A stretch of DNA of 64,000 nt from Chitinophaga filiformis. GTDB taxonomy: Bacteria; Bacteroidota; Bacteroidia; Chitinophagales; Chitinophagaceae. The notes beneath the pieces were generated by a model. The model saw only the letters and a program-made list of their open reading frames with translations, was not told the origin of the DNA and ran no database searches. Both the position numbers and the translations under genes were made by a program. Positions 35,621 through 44,208 of this stretch are shown piece by piece; within the stretch, counting starts at the first letter, position 1; every line of letters begins with the position of its first letter. The stretch lies in NCBI RefSeq assembly GCF_021646545.1, contig NZ_JAKIRP010000015.1, forward strand, positions 124,001 to 188,000. Reading direction: 5' to 3'.

Positions 35621-36385
35621 ATGTCAATATCAAAAGAATCGGAACTATTGGGCATGCAAAAAGCCAGTGAAGCGGTTGCATATACCCTGAAGGAAATGGT
35701 GAATTATGCTCAACCCGGTATGAGCACAAAAGAGCTGGATGAATTTGGGGCTAAGATCCTGTCTGGCTTCGGCGCCAAATCAGCGCCATACGTGACATAT
35801 GGATTCCCGGGCTGGACATGCATAAGTGTCGATAATGAGTTTTGTCATGGAATTCCTACGGACAAACGTATTTTGAAAGAGGGCGATCTTATAAATATTG
35901 ACGTCTCTGCTGAGCTTGAGGGGTTCTGGGCTGATAATGGAGGCTCCTTTGTGCTTGGAGCAGATGTTAATCAACATCAGAAATTAGTCGAGGCTTCAAA
36001 AGAAATCCTTCGTAAGGCAATCAGCAACATAAGGGGAGGAGTAAAAATAGCAGATATTGGCCATCTAATGGAAACAGAAGCTAAGAAACGTGGCTATAAG
36101 GTTATTAAAAACCTTGGAGGCCATGGCATTGGTCGGGGACTTCACGAAGATCCAGACAGTATATTGAACTACAGAAACCGTTTTGACCAAAGAAGATTTA
36201 AGAAGAATTCTGTCGTAGCAATAGAAACGTTTATATCAACATCATCTACTTATGCAGTGGAGATGAATGACGGTTGGACCATGGTCGGCGACAAGGGCGG
36301 GTATATGGCACAACATGAGCATACCATCGTTGTTACCGGCGGAGAGCCTATTATATTAACAGAAATGAATGGAATATTTAATTAA
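35621..36385 (+). CDS. map: Type I methionine aminopeptidase
   Basis: Removes the initiator Met from nascent proteins. The 254-residue protein has the metal ligands of the pita-bread fold: Asp in INIDVSAEL, Asp in WADNGGSF, His in GHGIGRGLHEDP, Glu in VAIETF and Glu in the closing region, with a C-terminal HEHTIVVT. The setting, alone in an accessory region away from secY/infA, suggests this is an extra paralogue and not the housekeeping copy, which is inference. Confidence 0.9.
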   Translation: MSISKESELLGMQKASEAVAYTLKEMVNYAQPGMSTKELDEFGAKILSGFGAKSAPYVTYGFPGWTCISVDNEFCHGIPTDKRILKEGDLINIDVSAELEGFWADNGGSFVLGADVNQHQKLVEASKEILRKAISNIRGGVKIADIGHLMETEAKKRGYKVIKNLGGHGIGRGLHEDPDSILNYRNRFDQRRFKKNSVVAIETFISTSSTYAVEMNDGWTMVGDKGGYMAQHEHTIVVTGGEPIILTEMNGIFN

Positions 36386-36522
36386 GTTTGATATTCAATC
36401 ACTGTCGATAAGAGATTAATGGTCTTTCTGAAAAGAAGGACCGTTTAATTTAGGAGAAACGTTTAGCCTCGTCAGGCAACAGCACTGAAAATCTAAGCAC
36501 AGGCAAAAACCGATCAAACACA

Positions 36523-36774
36523 ATGAAAAGGAAGAAAAGTACGATCATCGTTGTCCATATTCTTATGTGGCTTTTATTATCGTTTGGCTATTGTTTTCTG
36601 GCAGAACCCCTTATTGAATACATGTTTCCGTCAATACACAATGTAGAAATGTGGATAACTGTATTGTCTATGGGGCTTATTTTGATTTTTATAGCCAGCG
36701 TAATTTCACTAATTGTGAGTTTAATGCTCAGAAAGAAGAAAGAGAGATTACGAGCACCTATGAATGCCCGGTAA
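36523..36774 (+). CDS. Small two-helix membrane protein
   Basis: An 83-residue protein with a basic start (MKRKKS), two transmembrane helices (about 8-30 and 44-68) and a strongly basic tail (RKKKERLR). No known family. It stands alone between map and a terminator. Confidence 0.5.
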   Translation: MKRKKSTIIVVHILMWLLLSFGYCFLAEPLIEYMFPSIHNVEMWITVLSMGLILIFIASVISLIVSLMLRKKKERLRAPMNAR

Positions 36775-36815
36775 GCTAAGAGGGTATTTAAAGTTATATA
36801 TGGCTACCAATAATT

Positions 36816-36849
36816 AAAAGGCTTCAGGAATACTACCCTGAAGCCTTTA
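36816..36849. terminator. Bidirectional rho-independent terminator
   Basis: TTAAAAGGCTTCAGG with its complement CCTGAAGCCTTTA (36837-36849), 8-base loop. A-run and T-run on opposite sides suit the small membrane protein gene on the left and the convergent aldehyde dehydrogenase gene on the right. Confidence 0.75.
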
Positions 36850-36933
36850 TAAGTATTGCGGGAATTGTAAGATGATCGGCAGGAAATACCAGCCACCCAA
36901 TCACTTTCCATGCCACCTCAATCAATCAATGCC

Positions 36934-38349
36934 CTAAGCGATCAGCACCTTCACTTCCAGATACGCTTCCAATCCAAATGCACCGTTTTCCCGCCCAATA
37001 CCGGAATGCTTAAATCCGCCGAATGGCGCCAAAGGATCGTGTTTTAATGTATTGATCAATACCCTGCCTGCCTGAAGCTTAGATGCCAGCTTTTCTGCCC
37101 GGCTATTATCTTTTGAACTGATATATGCCATTAACCCATATTCTGTATCGTTGGCAATAGCAATCGCCTCTTCCTCATTCTTGTAAGGAATAACACTAAG
37201 TAGCGGACCAAATACCTCTTCTCTGGCGATACGCATGTTATTGTTAACGCCCATGAAAATAGTTGGCTTCACATAATAACCATCATCAAGTCCTTCCGGA
37301 CGACCAGGTCCGCCCCAAATCAGTTCAGCGCCTTCCTCAATACCGATGTTAATGTATTGCTGTATACGGTCGTATTGTTTCTGGCTGGCAACGGGACCGA
37401 TATTGACGTCGTCGTTGTAAGGCCGGCCCACTTTGAAGCGGCCTGCAGCCTTAATTAATGCTTCTCTTACTTCTGCCATTTTAGCCTCCGGAATCAACAA
37501 ACGGGAGCCTGCTATACATGCCTGCCCGTTGTTCATAAAACAAGCCTGCAAAGCCAGGGGGATTGCTGTGGATATGTCAGCGTCGTTCAGAATAATGTTA
37601 GCAGATTTTCCACTTAATTCCAGCGTTAGTCTCTTCATTGTAGCAACTGATTGCTGGGCGATCATCTTACCCACCTGTGTGGAACCGGTAAAGGCTATTT
37701 TTGTAACCGCCGGACTAGCCATCAAAGCTTTGCTGATAACGTCTCCCCGTCCGTTGACCATATTCACCACACCTGCAGGTAGGCCCGCAGCATCAATACA
37801 TTCCATGATGATCTGCGACTGCCAGGGGCTGAATTCACTTGGTTTGATAATTACGGTACAACCAGCAGCAAGGGCAGGAGCGAGCTTCACCGCAATGGAT
37901 CCTGAACTGGAGTTCCAGGGAGTAAACAGTGCTGCAACACCAACCGGTTCCATCACAATTTTAGATTCGTTCATCTTCCTTTCGAACGGATATTGTTCAA
38001 GGATGGATATATGACTTGCGAATGTTGTGGCTGCAAGCATGTTTGACCACTTCGCGCGTTCTTTGGTAGCGCCGTATTCTATAATGGTAGCCTGAATAAG
38101 ATCGTCCATTCTCTTCATGATTTCGTCATGGATCTTTTGAAGATAGGTGGTCCGTTCCTTTATTGTGCTCTGGGAGTAGTGCTTGAAAGCCTCGCTGGCT
38201 GCTGCAATGGCATCATTTGTATCGCTTTCGTTCGCATAGGTCAGTTGCGCTATAACTGAACCGTCCACCGGACTAATGATATCTGCCTTCTCTGTTCCTT
38301 TCGGGTTGGTAAACTTCCCGTTAACGTAAATTTGATCTATCTGTTTCAT
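36934..38349 (-). CDS. Aldehyde dehydrogenase family protein
   Basis: NAD(P)-dependent oxidation of an aldehyde to an acid. The 471-residue protein has the catalytic Cys in NNGQACIAGSR (near 280), the general-base Glu in LELSGKSAN (near 246), the FTGSTQVG cofactor loop (near 222) and EEVFGPLLSV (near 380). It starts at the ATG at 38349. Immediately upstream a large palindrome overlaps the promoter, so transcription is probably repressed until an inducer appears. The substrate is not known. Confidence 0.92.
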   Translation of the reverse strand: MKQIDQIYVNGKFTNPKGTEKADIISPVDGSVIAQLTYANESDTNDAIAAASEAFKHYSQSTIKERTTYLQKIHDEIMKRMDDLIQATIIEYGATKERAKWSNMLAATTFASHISILEQYPFERKMNESKIVMEPVGVAALFTPWNSSSGSIAVKLAPALAAGCTVIIKPSEFSPWQSQIIMECIDAAGLPAGVVNMVNGRGDVISKALMASPAVTKIAFTGSTQVGKMIAQQSVATMKRLTLELSGKSANIILNDADISTAIPLALQACFMNNGQACIAGSRLLIPEAKMAEVREALIKAAGRFKVGRPYNDDVNIGPVASQKQYDRIQQYINIGIEEGAELIWGGPGRPEGLDDGYYVKPTIFMGVNNNMRIAREEVFGPLLSVIPYKNEEEAIAIANDTEYGLMAYISSKDNSRAEKLASKLQAGRVLINTLKHDPLAPFGGFKHSGIGRENGAFGLEAYLEVKVLIA

Positions 38350-38360
38350 TGTTCCTTTTT

Positions 38361-38399
38361 TAGCAAAATTACACTGGTGTCAGACACCAGCTTTTGCTA
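38361..38399 (-). promoter_or_regulatory. Nested palindromic operator over the aldehyde dehydrogenase promoter
   Basis: An inner perfect palindrome CTGGTGTC-A-GACACCAG (38374-38390) is the size and form of TetR-type operators. It is flanked by a second inverted pair, TAGCAAAA (38361-38368) and TTTTGCTA (38392-38399). On the minus strand TAATTTTG (38371-38364) fits the TAnnTTTG -7 box, so a bound repressor would sit just upstream of it. No TetR gene is in the window. Confidence 0.7.
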
Positions 38400-38489
38400 T
38401 AAAGGCCAATTTGCTTTGTTGTGAAGTTCAAGAATACCTCCAGGGTATTGTTGTCTTATATGAAAACTGTCGTAATAAGTGATTTACCA

Positions 38490-39191
38490 TCAGTTGTTTG
38501 GGTGAGTTTTGATGGAATAATATGAATCTACAGCAGCTTGTCCCGTATAATTAGGGCCGGCCTTATCGTCCGCACCTTTATAATCAAGATTGAAGTCTAT
38601 GTATCTCGGCCCTTCACATCTAATAAGTCTCGTCCGGGCACTATAGTCGATCTCATTTTCCTTGAATAGCTTCTTTAAATAATTCCCCTTCTGATCGCCT
38701 TCAATTTTAATATTATTCAAATCAAGATTGGCTATGAGGATTCCCTGGCTGTTAATTGCCTTCAAACCCTTCACTATTACTTTAAGTTTATCACCAACAT
38801 AATGAAGTCCATGAACACAGGTGATCAGATCATATTGATCCTGATCTTCCCAATCGACAAGAGAACGTGTTTCAAATTGCAGGCAGCTAACAGTAGGAGG
38901 GATTGATTGAAACTGATCTACAAGATCAATACCTTTAAGTGTGATTCTTTCCTGCAGATTTTTGCCTGCTACTTCGCTGGCATACTGAAGCAAAGCATTA
39001 CCTTCTCCACAACACAGATCCAACCATTTAGCATGTCCTTGTGCTTCCAGGCGTTTATTCAAGTAGGGGCCGGGACTGAACTTCAAATCTTTTTCATAGC
39101 TATTTACCCCACTGGCTATTCGCTTCCGATTCATCCGGTTATTGGCAACAACTGGCGACCAGATTAACGCACTTTCAGTTAATAGTTCCAT
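38490..39191 (-). CDS. Class I SAM-dependent methyltransferase
   Basis: A 233-residue protein with AdoMet-binding motif I as WLDLCCGEGNAL (near residues 56-67), motif II acidic Asp in LKGIDLVDQ (near 88) and the post-motif YDLITCVHGLHYVG (near 119). The acceptor is unknown. It has no obvious operon partner: the aldehyde dehydrogenase downstream on the same strand is separated by 140 bp with its own operator. Confidence 0.78.
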   Translation of the reverse strand: MELLTESALIWSPVVANNRMNRKRIASGVNSYEKDLKFSPGPYLNKRLEAQGHAKWLDLCCGEGNALLQYASEVAGKNLQERITLKGIDLVDQFQSIPPTVSCLQFETRSLVDWEDQDQYDLITCVHGLHYVGDKLKVIVKGLKAINSQGILIANLDLNNIKIEGDQKGNYLKKLFKENEIDYSARTRLIRCEGPRYIDFNLDYKGADDKAGPNYTGQAAVDSYYSIKTHPNN

Positions 39192-39521
39192 ATTATTAAA
39201 TGTACTCTTATATGAGTTTTATTTGCAAGCCTCTTAACCACATTTTCTGTTGAAGTTATAAACCTTTTTGACCCCTTCATTCTGAACTTGTGTAATTTTT
39301 TCACAAGTTGTATTTCGTCTAATTCAGACCAATATGGATAGTTCTTATCTTTCAAAATTGATGTTCAGCCCGTTTGAAAAGTATAATAGGTTGAGTGCCT
39401 GATCTGGCCAACCTGTTTCTTGGTCAACAGCCCCCCAATCCTTCTTTATTTATCCAGTAAATCATTTTTTTGATTGATAACCATTGCTTTAATGGAAATT
39501 TTCCCTCGAGAATTTCATTTA

Positions 39522-39537
39522 ATGCAAACGATTGCAT
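39522..39537. promoter_or_regulatory. LacI-type operator upstream of the glycoside hydrolase operon
   Basis: ATGCAA-ACGA-TTGCAT is an inverted repeat of the ATGCAAnCGnTTGCAT type used by LacI-family regulators. It lies 185 bp before the GH2 signal-peptide ATG inside a 467-bp region (39192-39658) that otherwise holds no gene. A LacI-type gene is not in the window. Confidence 0.6.
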
Positions 39538-39721
39538 AACTTACAACAAGATTCCAGGTTCATGAAAAAGAAGGAGTAAATACCCATTATCATCCATCCC
39601 TCTTTTTCTCAATTAAAAAACGCCATCATAACTGTATCGTTACCGTCAACAGTAACGCATGACCATGCCGTTGCCTGTAATTTCGAATACCAGTATTACA
39701 ACACATAATGCTATATTACTA

Positions 39722-42175
39722 ATGATCCGTTACCTGCTTTTAACAGGAGTTCTCTTTTGTCTGATATCATTCCCGGCACAGGCACAGCAAAGCCAGCGCC
39801 TTACACAGAACTGGGAATTTTTACGGGAAGACTTAGGCCAGGTCTGGGAAGCTGTTCGCCCAGCTGCCGAAGGAAGTCCGGAATCTGTTCCGCTGTGGGA
39901 GAAAGTCTCTCTACCGCACTGCTTTAATGCAAAAGACGCCGTAGATCCGGACCTGAATTATTACCAGGGCCCTGGTTGGTATAGAACAACATTGGACATT
40001 AAAAACCCTTACACACAAGGTCGCACGCTCTTACACTTCGAGGGCGCCGGACAAAAAACAGACGTTTATATTTACACCACACTCGTCGCTCATCACACCG
40101 GCGGTTATGATGAATGGACGGTGGACGTAACCGATGCCATACAACAATTCCTGCAAAGCCCGGATGCGAAGCGGTACAACGGAAAAGTGCCGCTGGAGAT
40201 CCGCTGCAGCAATGCCCGGGATGTAGAAATGATTCCTTCTTCCATGTCTGACTTTAATGTGTACGGTGGTCTTTACCGGTATGTAAATCTGGTATATTCA
40301 CCGGCTTTATCCTTTGAACAATTCCACATTAATCCGCAGGTTGATGCAAATGGTAAAACAGGTATAATACAGTTGCGAGCAGCATTCCACAATCCACAAC
40401 ATACAGAACAGGCAACACTGGACATTGATATACTTGATCCTCAGAAAAGAGTAGTACAGCACTATACACAGCAGGTCCCGCTGAAAGATAGCACACTGAA
40501 TATAGCTGCTATTACTATTAAGAAACCCTTGTTATGGTCGCCTGCCCAGCCGCACTTATATACCGTGCAGGCCCGCCTCAAAAGCGCTGCTAGTGAAGCT
40601 GTCTGGAATGGATATTTTGGTTTCCGGCATTTCGAATTTGTAACGCATGGACCTTTTATGCTGAACGGCCAACGTTTGCTGTTACAAGGTACACATAGGC
40701 ATGAAGACGGCGCTGGTGTTGCGGCAGCACTTACTGAGGATATGATACGCCGGGAAATGAAGATGATAAAAGATATGGGTGCCAACTTCATAAGACTGGG
40801 GCATTATCAGCAGTCATCTCTTGTACTGGAACTTTGCGATAGCCTGGGCATACTGGTATGGGAAGAAATTCCCTGGTGCCGTGGCGGATTGGGAGGTGAC
40901 GTTTACAAAGAACAAGCACGCCGTATGCTGACCAACATGATCACACAGCATGGTAATCATCCTTCCGTGATCTTATGGGGATTGGGTAATGAAAATGACT
41001 GGCCCGGCGATTTCCCGGAGTTTGATAAGCAGAAGATCCGCGCTTTCATGACAGAATTAAACGCGCTGGCACATCAACTGGATAACTCTCGTAAAACAAG
41101 CATCCGCCGCTGTGATTTTTGTAAGGATATTGTTGACGTGTATTCTCCTTCCATCTGGGCAGGGTGGTATCGTGGCCGATATACAGAATATAAGGATGAA
41201 ACCTTAAAAGCTATTGCCGACGTACCACACTTCTTTCATGCAGAATGGGGCGCTGACAGCCATCAGGGCCGGCATGCAGAATATCCTGAAGCTGCTTTGA
41301 AGAAGGTCGCGACAGGCAAAGGCGCAGATGAACGCACCGGCGACTTTGCCCTTACCGGCGGAACCGCCCGTGCCTCGAAAGATGGAGACTGGTCTGAGAC
41401 CTATGCGTGTAACCTCATTGACTGGCACCTCAAAGAACAGGAGACAATACCACAGCTTACCGGCAGCGCTTATTGGATCTTTAAAGATTTCTCCACGCCC
41501 TTACGTCCTGACAATCCGGTGCCATACGTAAACCAGAAAGGTGTAGTAGCCCGTGATCTTAGCCCCAAGGAATCCTATTATGTATTTCAGTCCTATTGGG
41601 CTACACACCCCATGGCGCATATCTATGGTCATAACTGGCCGTTGCGCTGGGGTAAGGATGGTGAGGAAAAAATGATCTGGGTCTACTCCAACTGTCCTGA
41701 AGCAGAACTGTTTGTAAATGGTAGGAGCTATGGCGTTAAGAAGCGCAATAGCCAGGATTTCCCGGCTGCAGGCCTTCGCTGGCAATTGCCTTTACATAAA
41801 GGGGATTACCTGGTGAAAGTAGTTGCCCGTAAAGGAAAAGAAACAGTGACAGATGAAGTGTCTTTTACTTACCAGACCGACCAATGGACTAAACCCGCCA
41901 AACTGATAATGGAGAAAACCATCACTGGCGACACGGCCCTGATAAAGGTAAAGCTTGTGGACGCCCAGGGCGTTCCCTGCCTGGATGCAGCAGACTATAT
42001 CAATTTTTCCATTGCAGGTAGTGGCACATTGATAGATGACCAGGGAACTGCCAGTGGATCGCGTAAAGTACAACTGGCCAATGGACAGGCACAGATCAGC
42101 GTGCTGCTGAATAAAGGAAAGAGTATGGTAGGTGCCGTCGTTAAAGGAATAGCGGAAGCATTTATTACTTTATAA
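39722..42175 (+). CDS. GH2 family beta-glycosidase (beta-galactosidase-like), secreted
   Basis: Exported glycoside hydrolase of family 2. The layout is signal peptide (about 1-22, ending PAQAQ), jelly-roll sugar-binding domain, Ig-like domain, TIM barrel and C-terminal Ig-like parts. The acid/base Glu is in GLGNENDWP and the nucleophile Glu in HAEWG. I prefer the ATG at 39722, which gives a standard signal peptide; ATGs at 39659 and 39665 are in frame and would add up to 21 residues. It heads a three-gene plus-strand run with a fucosidase and an alpha-galactosidase-type enzyme, suggesting a fucosylated, galactose-containing glycan target. Confidence 0.87.
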   Translation: MIRYLLLTGVLFCLISFPAQAQQSQRLTQNWEFLREDLGQVWEAVRPAAEGSPESVPLWEKVSLPHCFNAKDAVDPDLNYYQGPGWYRTTLDIKNPYTQGRTLLHFEGAGQKTDVYIYTTLVAHHTGGYDEWTVDVTDAIQQFLQSPDAKRYNGKVPLEIRCSNARDVEMIPSSMSDFNVYGGLYRYVNLVYSPALSFEQFHINPQVDANGKTGIIQLRAAFHNPQHTEQATLDIDILDPQKRVVQHYTQQVPLKDSTLNIAAITIKKPLLWSPAQPHLYTVQARLKSAASEAVWNGYFGFRHFEFVTHGPFMLNGQRLLLQGTHRHEDGAGVAAALTEDMIRREMKMIKDMGANFIRLGHYQQSSLVLELCDSLGILVWEEIPWCRGGLGGDVYKEQARRMLTNMITQHGNHPSVILWGLGNENDWPGDFPEFDKQKIRAFMTELNALAHQLDNSRKTSIRRCDFCKDIVDVYSPSIWAGWYRGRYTEYKDETLKAIADVPHFFHAEWGADSHQGRHAEYPEAALKKVATGKGADERTGDFALTGGTARASKDGDWSETYACNLIDWHLKEQETIPQLTGSAYWIFKDFSTPLRPDNPVPYVNQKGVVARDLSPKESYYVFQSYWATHPMAHIYGHNWPLRWGKDGEEKMIWVYSNCPEAELFVNGRSYGVKKRNSQDFPAAGLRWQLPLHKGDYLVKVVARKGKETVTDEVSFTYQTDQWTKPAKLIMEKTITGDTALIKVKLVDAQGVPCLDAADYINFSIAGSGTLIDDQGTASGSRKVQLANGQAQISVLLNKGKSMVGAVVKGIAEAFITL

Positions 42176-42178
42176 TGC

Positions 42179-42197
42179 TTCCGGTATTCTACCGGAA
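42179..42197 (+). promoter_or_regulatory. Intercistronic hairpin between GH2 and GH29 genes
   Basis: TTCCGGTA-TTC-TACCGGAA, a perfect 8-bp stem with a triloop and no T-run, 3 bp after the GH2 stop. It may stabilise or process the mRNA so that the enzymes are made in different amounts. Confidence 0.45.
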
Positions 42198-42306
42198 ATC
42201 CAGATAGCGTAGCAGTCCCGAATGGAAATAATGAGCCTCTTGATAACCGCAAAAGATAATCACATTAAATACCTATAAACGTGTAACACACATAAAATAT
42301 AGTACT

Positions 42307-44193
42307 ATGAGGAACTTATTTTTAAGTGTAGTCATTATCATTATTTCATTCCGGCTACAGGCGCAAACGCAGGCTGGCGCTGCTGATAGAGGCGATGAAC
42401 AGGGCCTCCTGTTGCAAAAAGGCGCCGCGCGCGATCAGGCGGCCATTGATGATGCCCTGAACGGCTGGTGGAAACGTAGTATGGAAAATCATGACGCCCG
42501 CATTGCCTGGTGGCGGGAAGCAAAGTTTGGTTGTTTCATTCACTGGGGAGTGTATTCTGTTGCAGGTGGAGAATGGCAAGGCAAAAAGGTCGATGGTTAT
42601 GCAGAACACCTCATGCGTAAGGAAAGAATTCCCAGGGAGGTGTATAAGGAGAAACTGTTGAAAACATTCAACCCGGAGCAGTTTGATGCGGATGCCTGGG
42701 TAAGAATGATAAAAGCAGCCGGCATGCGTTATCTGATCATTACGTCTAAACATCACGATGGCGTGGCCATCTATCCTTCCGCAGTAAGCGATCTCAATAT
42801 CAGTGCTTCTCCCTTTAAACACGATCCCATGCAGGAACTGTCTGCTGCCTGTAAGAAGTATGGTATCCGCTTCGGCTTTTACTATTCCCATGCTTTCGAC
42901 TGGGAGCATCCTGACGCACCAGGCAATGACTGGGACTACGATAATCCTGCCGGAGATAAGCGTTTGCACGGAGGTCTCAATTGGTTTGATGTTCATCCGG
43001 AAAGATTGCCCAAAGCCGTGAAGTATGTGAACGAAAAGGCGATACCGCAGATAGTGGAATTGATCCGCAAATACCATCCGGATATACTATGGTTTGATAC
43101 CCCCAGCAAAATACCTTTGAGTGAGAACATCCGTATACTGAAAGCGATCCGTGAAGTAGATAACAACGTCGTTGTAAATGGTCGCCTGGCCCGTTCTGCC
43201 AGTATTTCTTTCGGTGATTATATCAACACTTCCGACCGTCCTGCAGAGTTTTACCCGGTTACCGGTGATTGGGAGGCGATCCCTACTACAAATGAATCCT
43301 ACGGTTATTCAAAGTTTGACGACAGTCACAAGCCTGCCCGGTTCTTCGTAAGATTGCAGGCAAAAGCTGCCGCCAGAGGAGGCAACCTGCTAATGAACAT
43401 AGGGCCTATGGGCAATGGTTTGGTAGATCCGAGGGATACCGTTATACTGCATAGCATTGGCACCTGGATGCAGACGAACGGAGAAAGTATCTACGGTACA
43501 ACCGCTTCCCCTTTGCCTTTGCAGCCCTGGGGAGAAAGCACGCTGAAAGGTAATCGCCTGTACCTGCATGTGTTTGACTGGCCGGAAAAGGGCCCCTTAT
43601 ATGTAGGTGGTTTGAAGAGCAATGTCCGCAAAGCCTGGTTACTGGCAGATCCGAAACAAAAAGCACTGACAGTTAAACGGGTAAATGACCGGGATATCAC
43701 AATTGTCCTGCCGGCTAAAGCAATTGATTCAATGAACAGCGTAATAGTACTGGACATGCAGGATGTGAAGACGGATAGCATCCGTGTACTGGATACCCAC
43801 ACTATTACCAATGTACTGCGGGCTTTCGATGGTACGCTGCATGGAGGAGGTTTTCAATATGGTGATGGCAAAGCCCCGAAATATTATGTATATAACTGGG
43901 CAAGGCCAGAACAATATGTTAGCTGGACCTTCCGGCTGACGGCCCCGGCGCAGTTCCATACGCATATTAAATACGCAGCAGATTCCACCACCGGCGAGAA
44001 TAAATTCACAATAGCTGTAAATGGAACAACACTCCATGGGAAAACCCAGCCAGTGCGGTCAACAGACAAGATCATGATCCAGTCTTTAGGCGATCTGTCA
44101 CTGCCTGCTGGTGTACATACTTTAAGCATACGTCCGGAGCTGATTACAGGTAAGGAATTGATGAAATTATTTGAGATCACTTTAGCGCCTTAA
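42307..44193 (+). CDS. GH29 alpha-L-fucosidase, secreted
   Basis: Retaining alpha-L-fucosidase. Signal peptide 1-20, TIM barrel with FGCFIHWGVYSV (near 74), KHHDGVAIYP (148-157) and the nucleophile Asp264 in HPDILWFD. The general acid/base is less conserved in the family and I cannot place it. A C-terminal beta-sandwich (about 500-628) has a CBM-like look. The length of 628 residues is in the normal range. The GH36-type gene follows 15 bp later, so co-transcription is likely. Confidence 0.9.
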   Translation: MRNLFLSVVIIIISFRLQAQTQAGAADRGDEQGLLLQKGAARDQAAIDDALNGWWKRSMENHDARIAWWREAKFGCFIHWGVYSVAGGEWQGKKVDGYAEHLMRKERIPREVYKEKLLKTFNPEQFDADAWVRMIKAAGMRYLIITSKHHDGVAIYPSAVSDLNISASPFKHDPMQELSAACKKYGIRFGFYYSHAFDWEHPDAPGNDWDYDNPAGDKRLHGGLNWFDVHPERLPKAVKYVNEKAIPQIVELIRKYHPDILWFDTPSKIPLSENIRILKAIREVDNNVVVNGRLARSASISFGDYINTSDRPAEFYPVTGDWEAIPTTNESYGYSKFDDSHKPARFFVRLQAKAAARGGNLLMNIGPMGNGLVDPRDTVILHSIGTWMQTNGESIYGTTASPLPLQPWGESTLKGNRLYLHVFDWPEKGPLYVGGLKSNVRKAWLLADPKQKALTVKRVNDRDITIVLPAKAIDSMNSVIVLDMQDVKTDSIRVLDTHTITNVLRAFDGTLHGGGFQYGDGKAPKYYVYNWARPEQYVSWTFRLTAPAQFHTHIKYAADSTTGENKFTIAVNGTTLHGKTQPVRSTDKIMIQSLGDLSLPAGVHTLSIRPELITGKELMKLFEITLAP

Positions 44194-44208
44194 TGGTAAA
44201 AAAATTTC

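Noticed and set aside
42355..43077. Minus-strand 240-codon frame
   Set aside because: Lies wholly within the fucosidase gene, with no family features.
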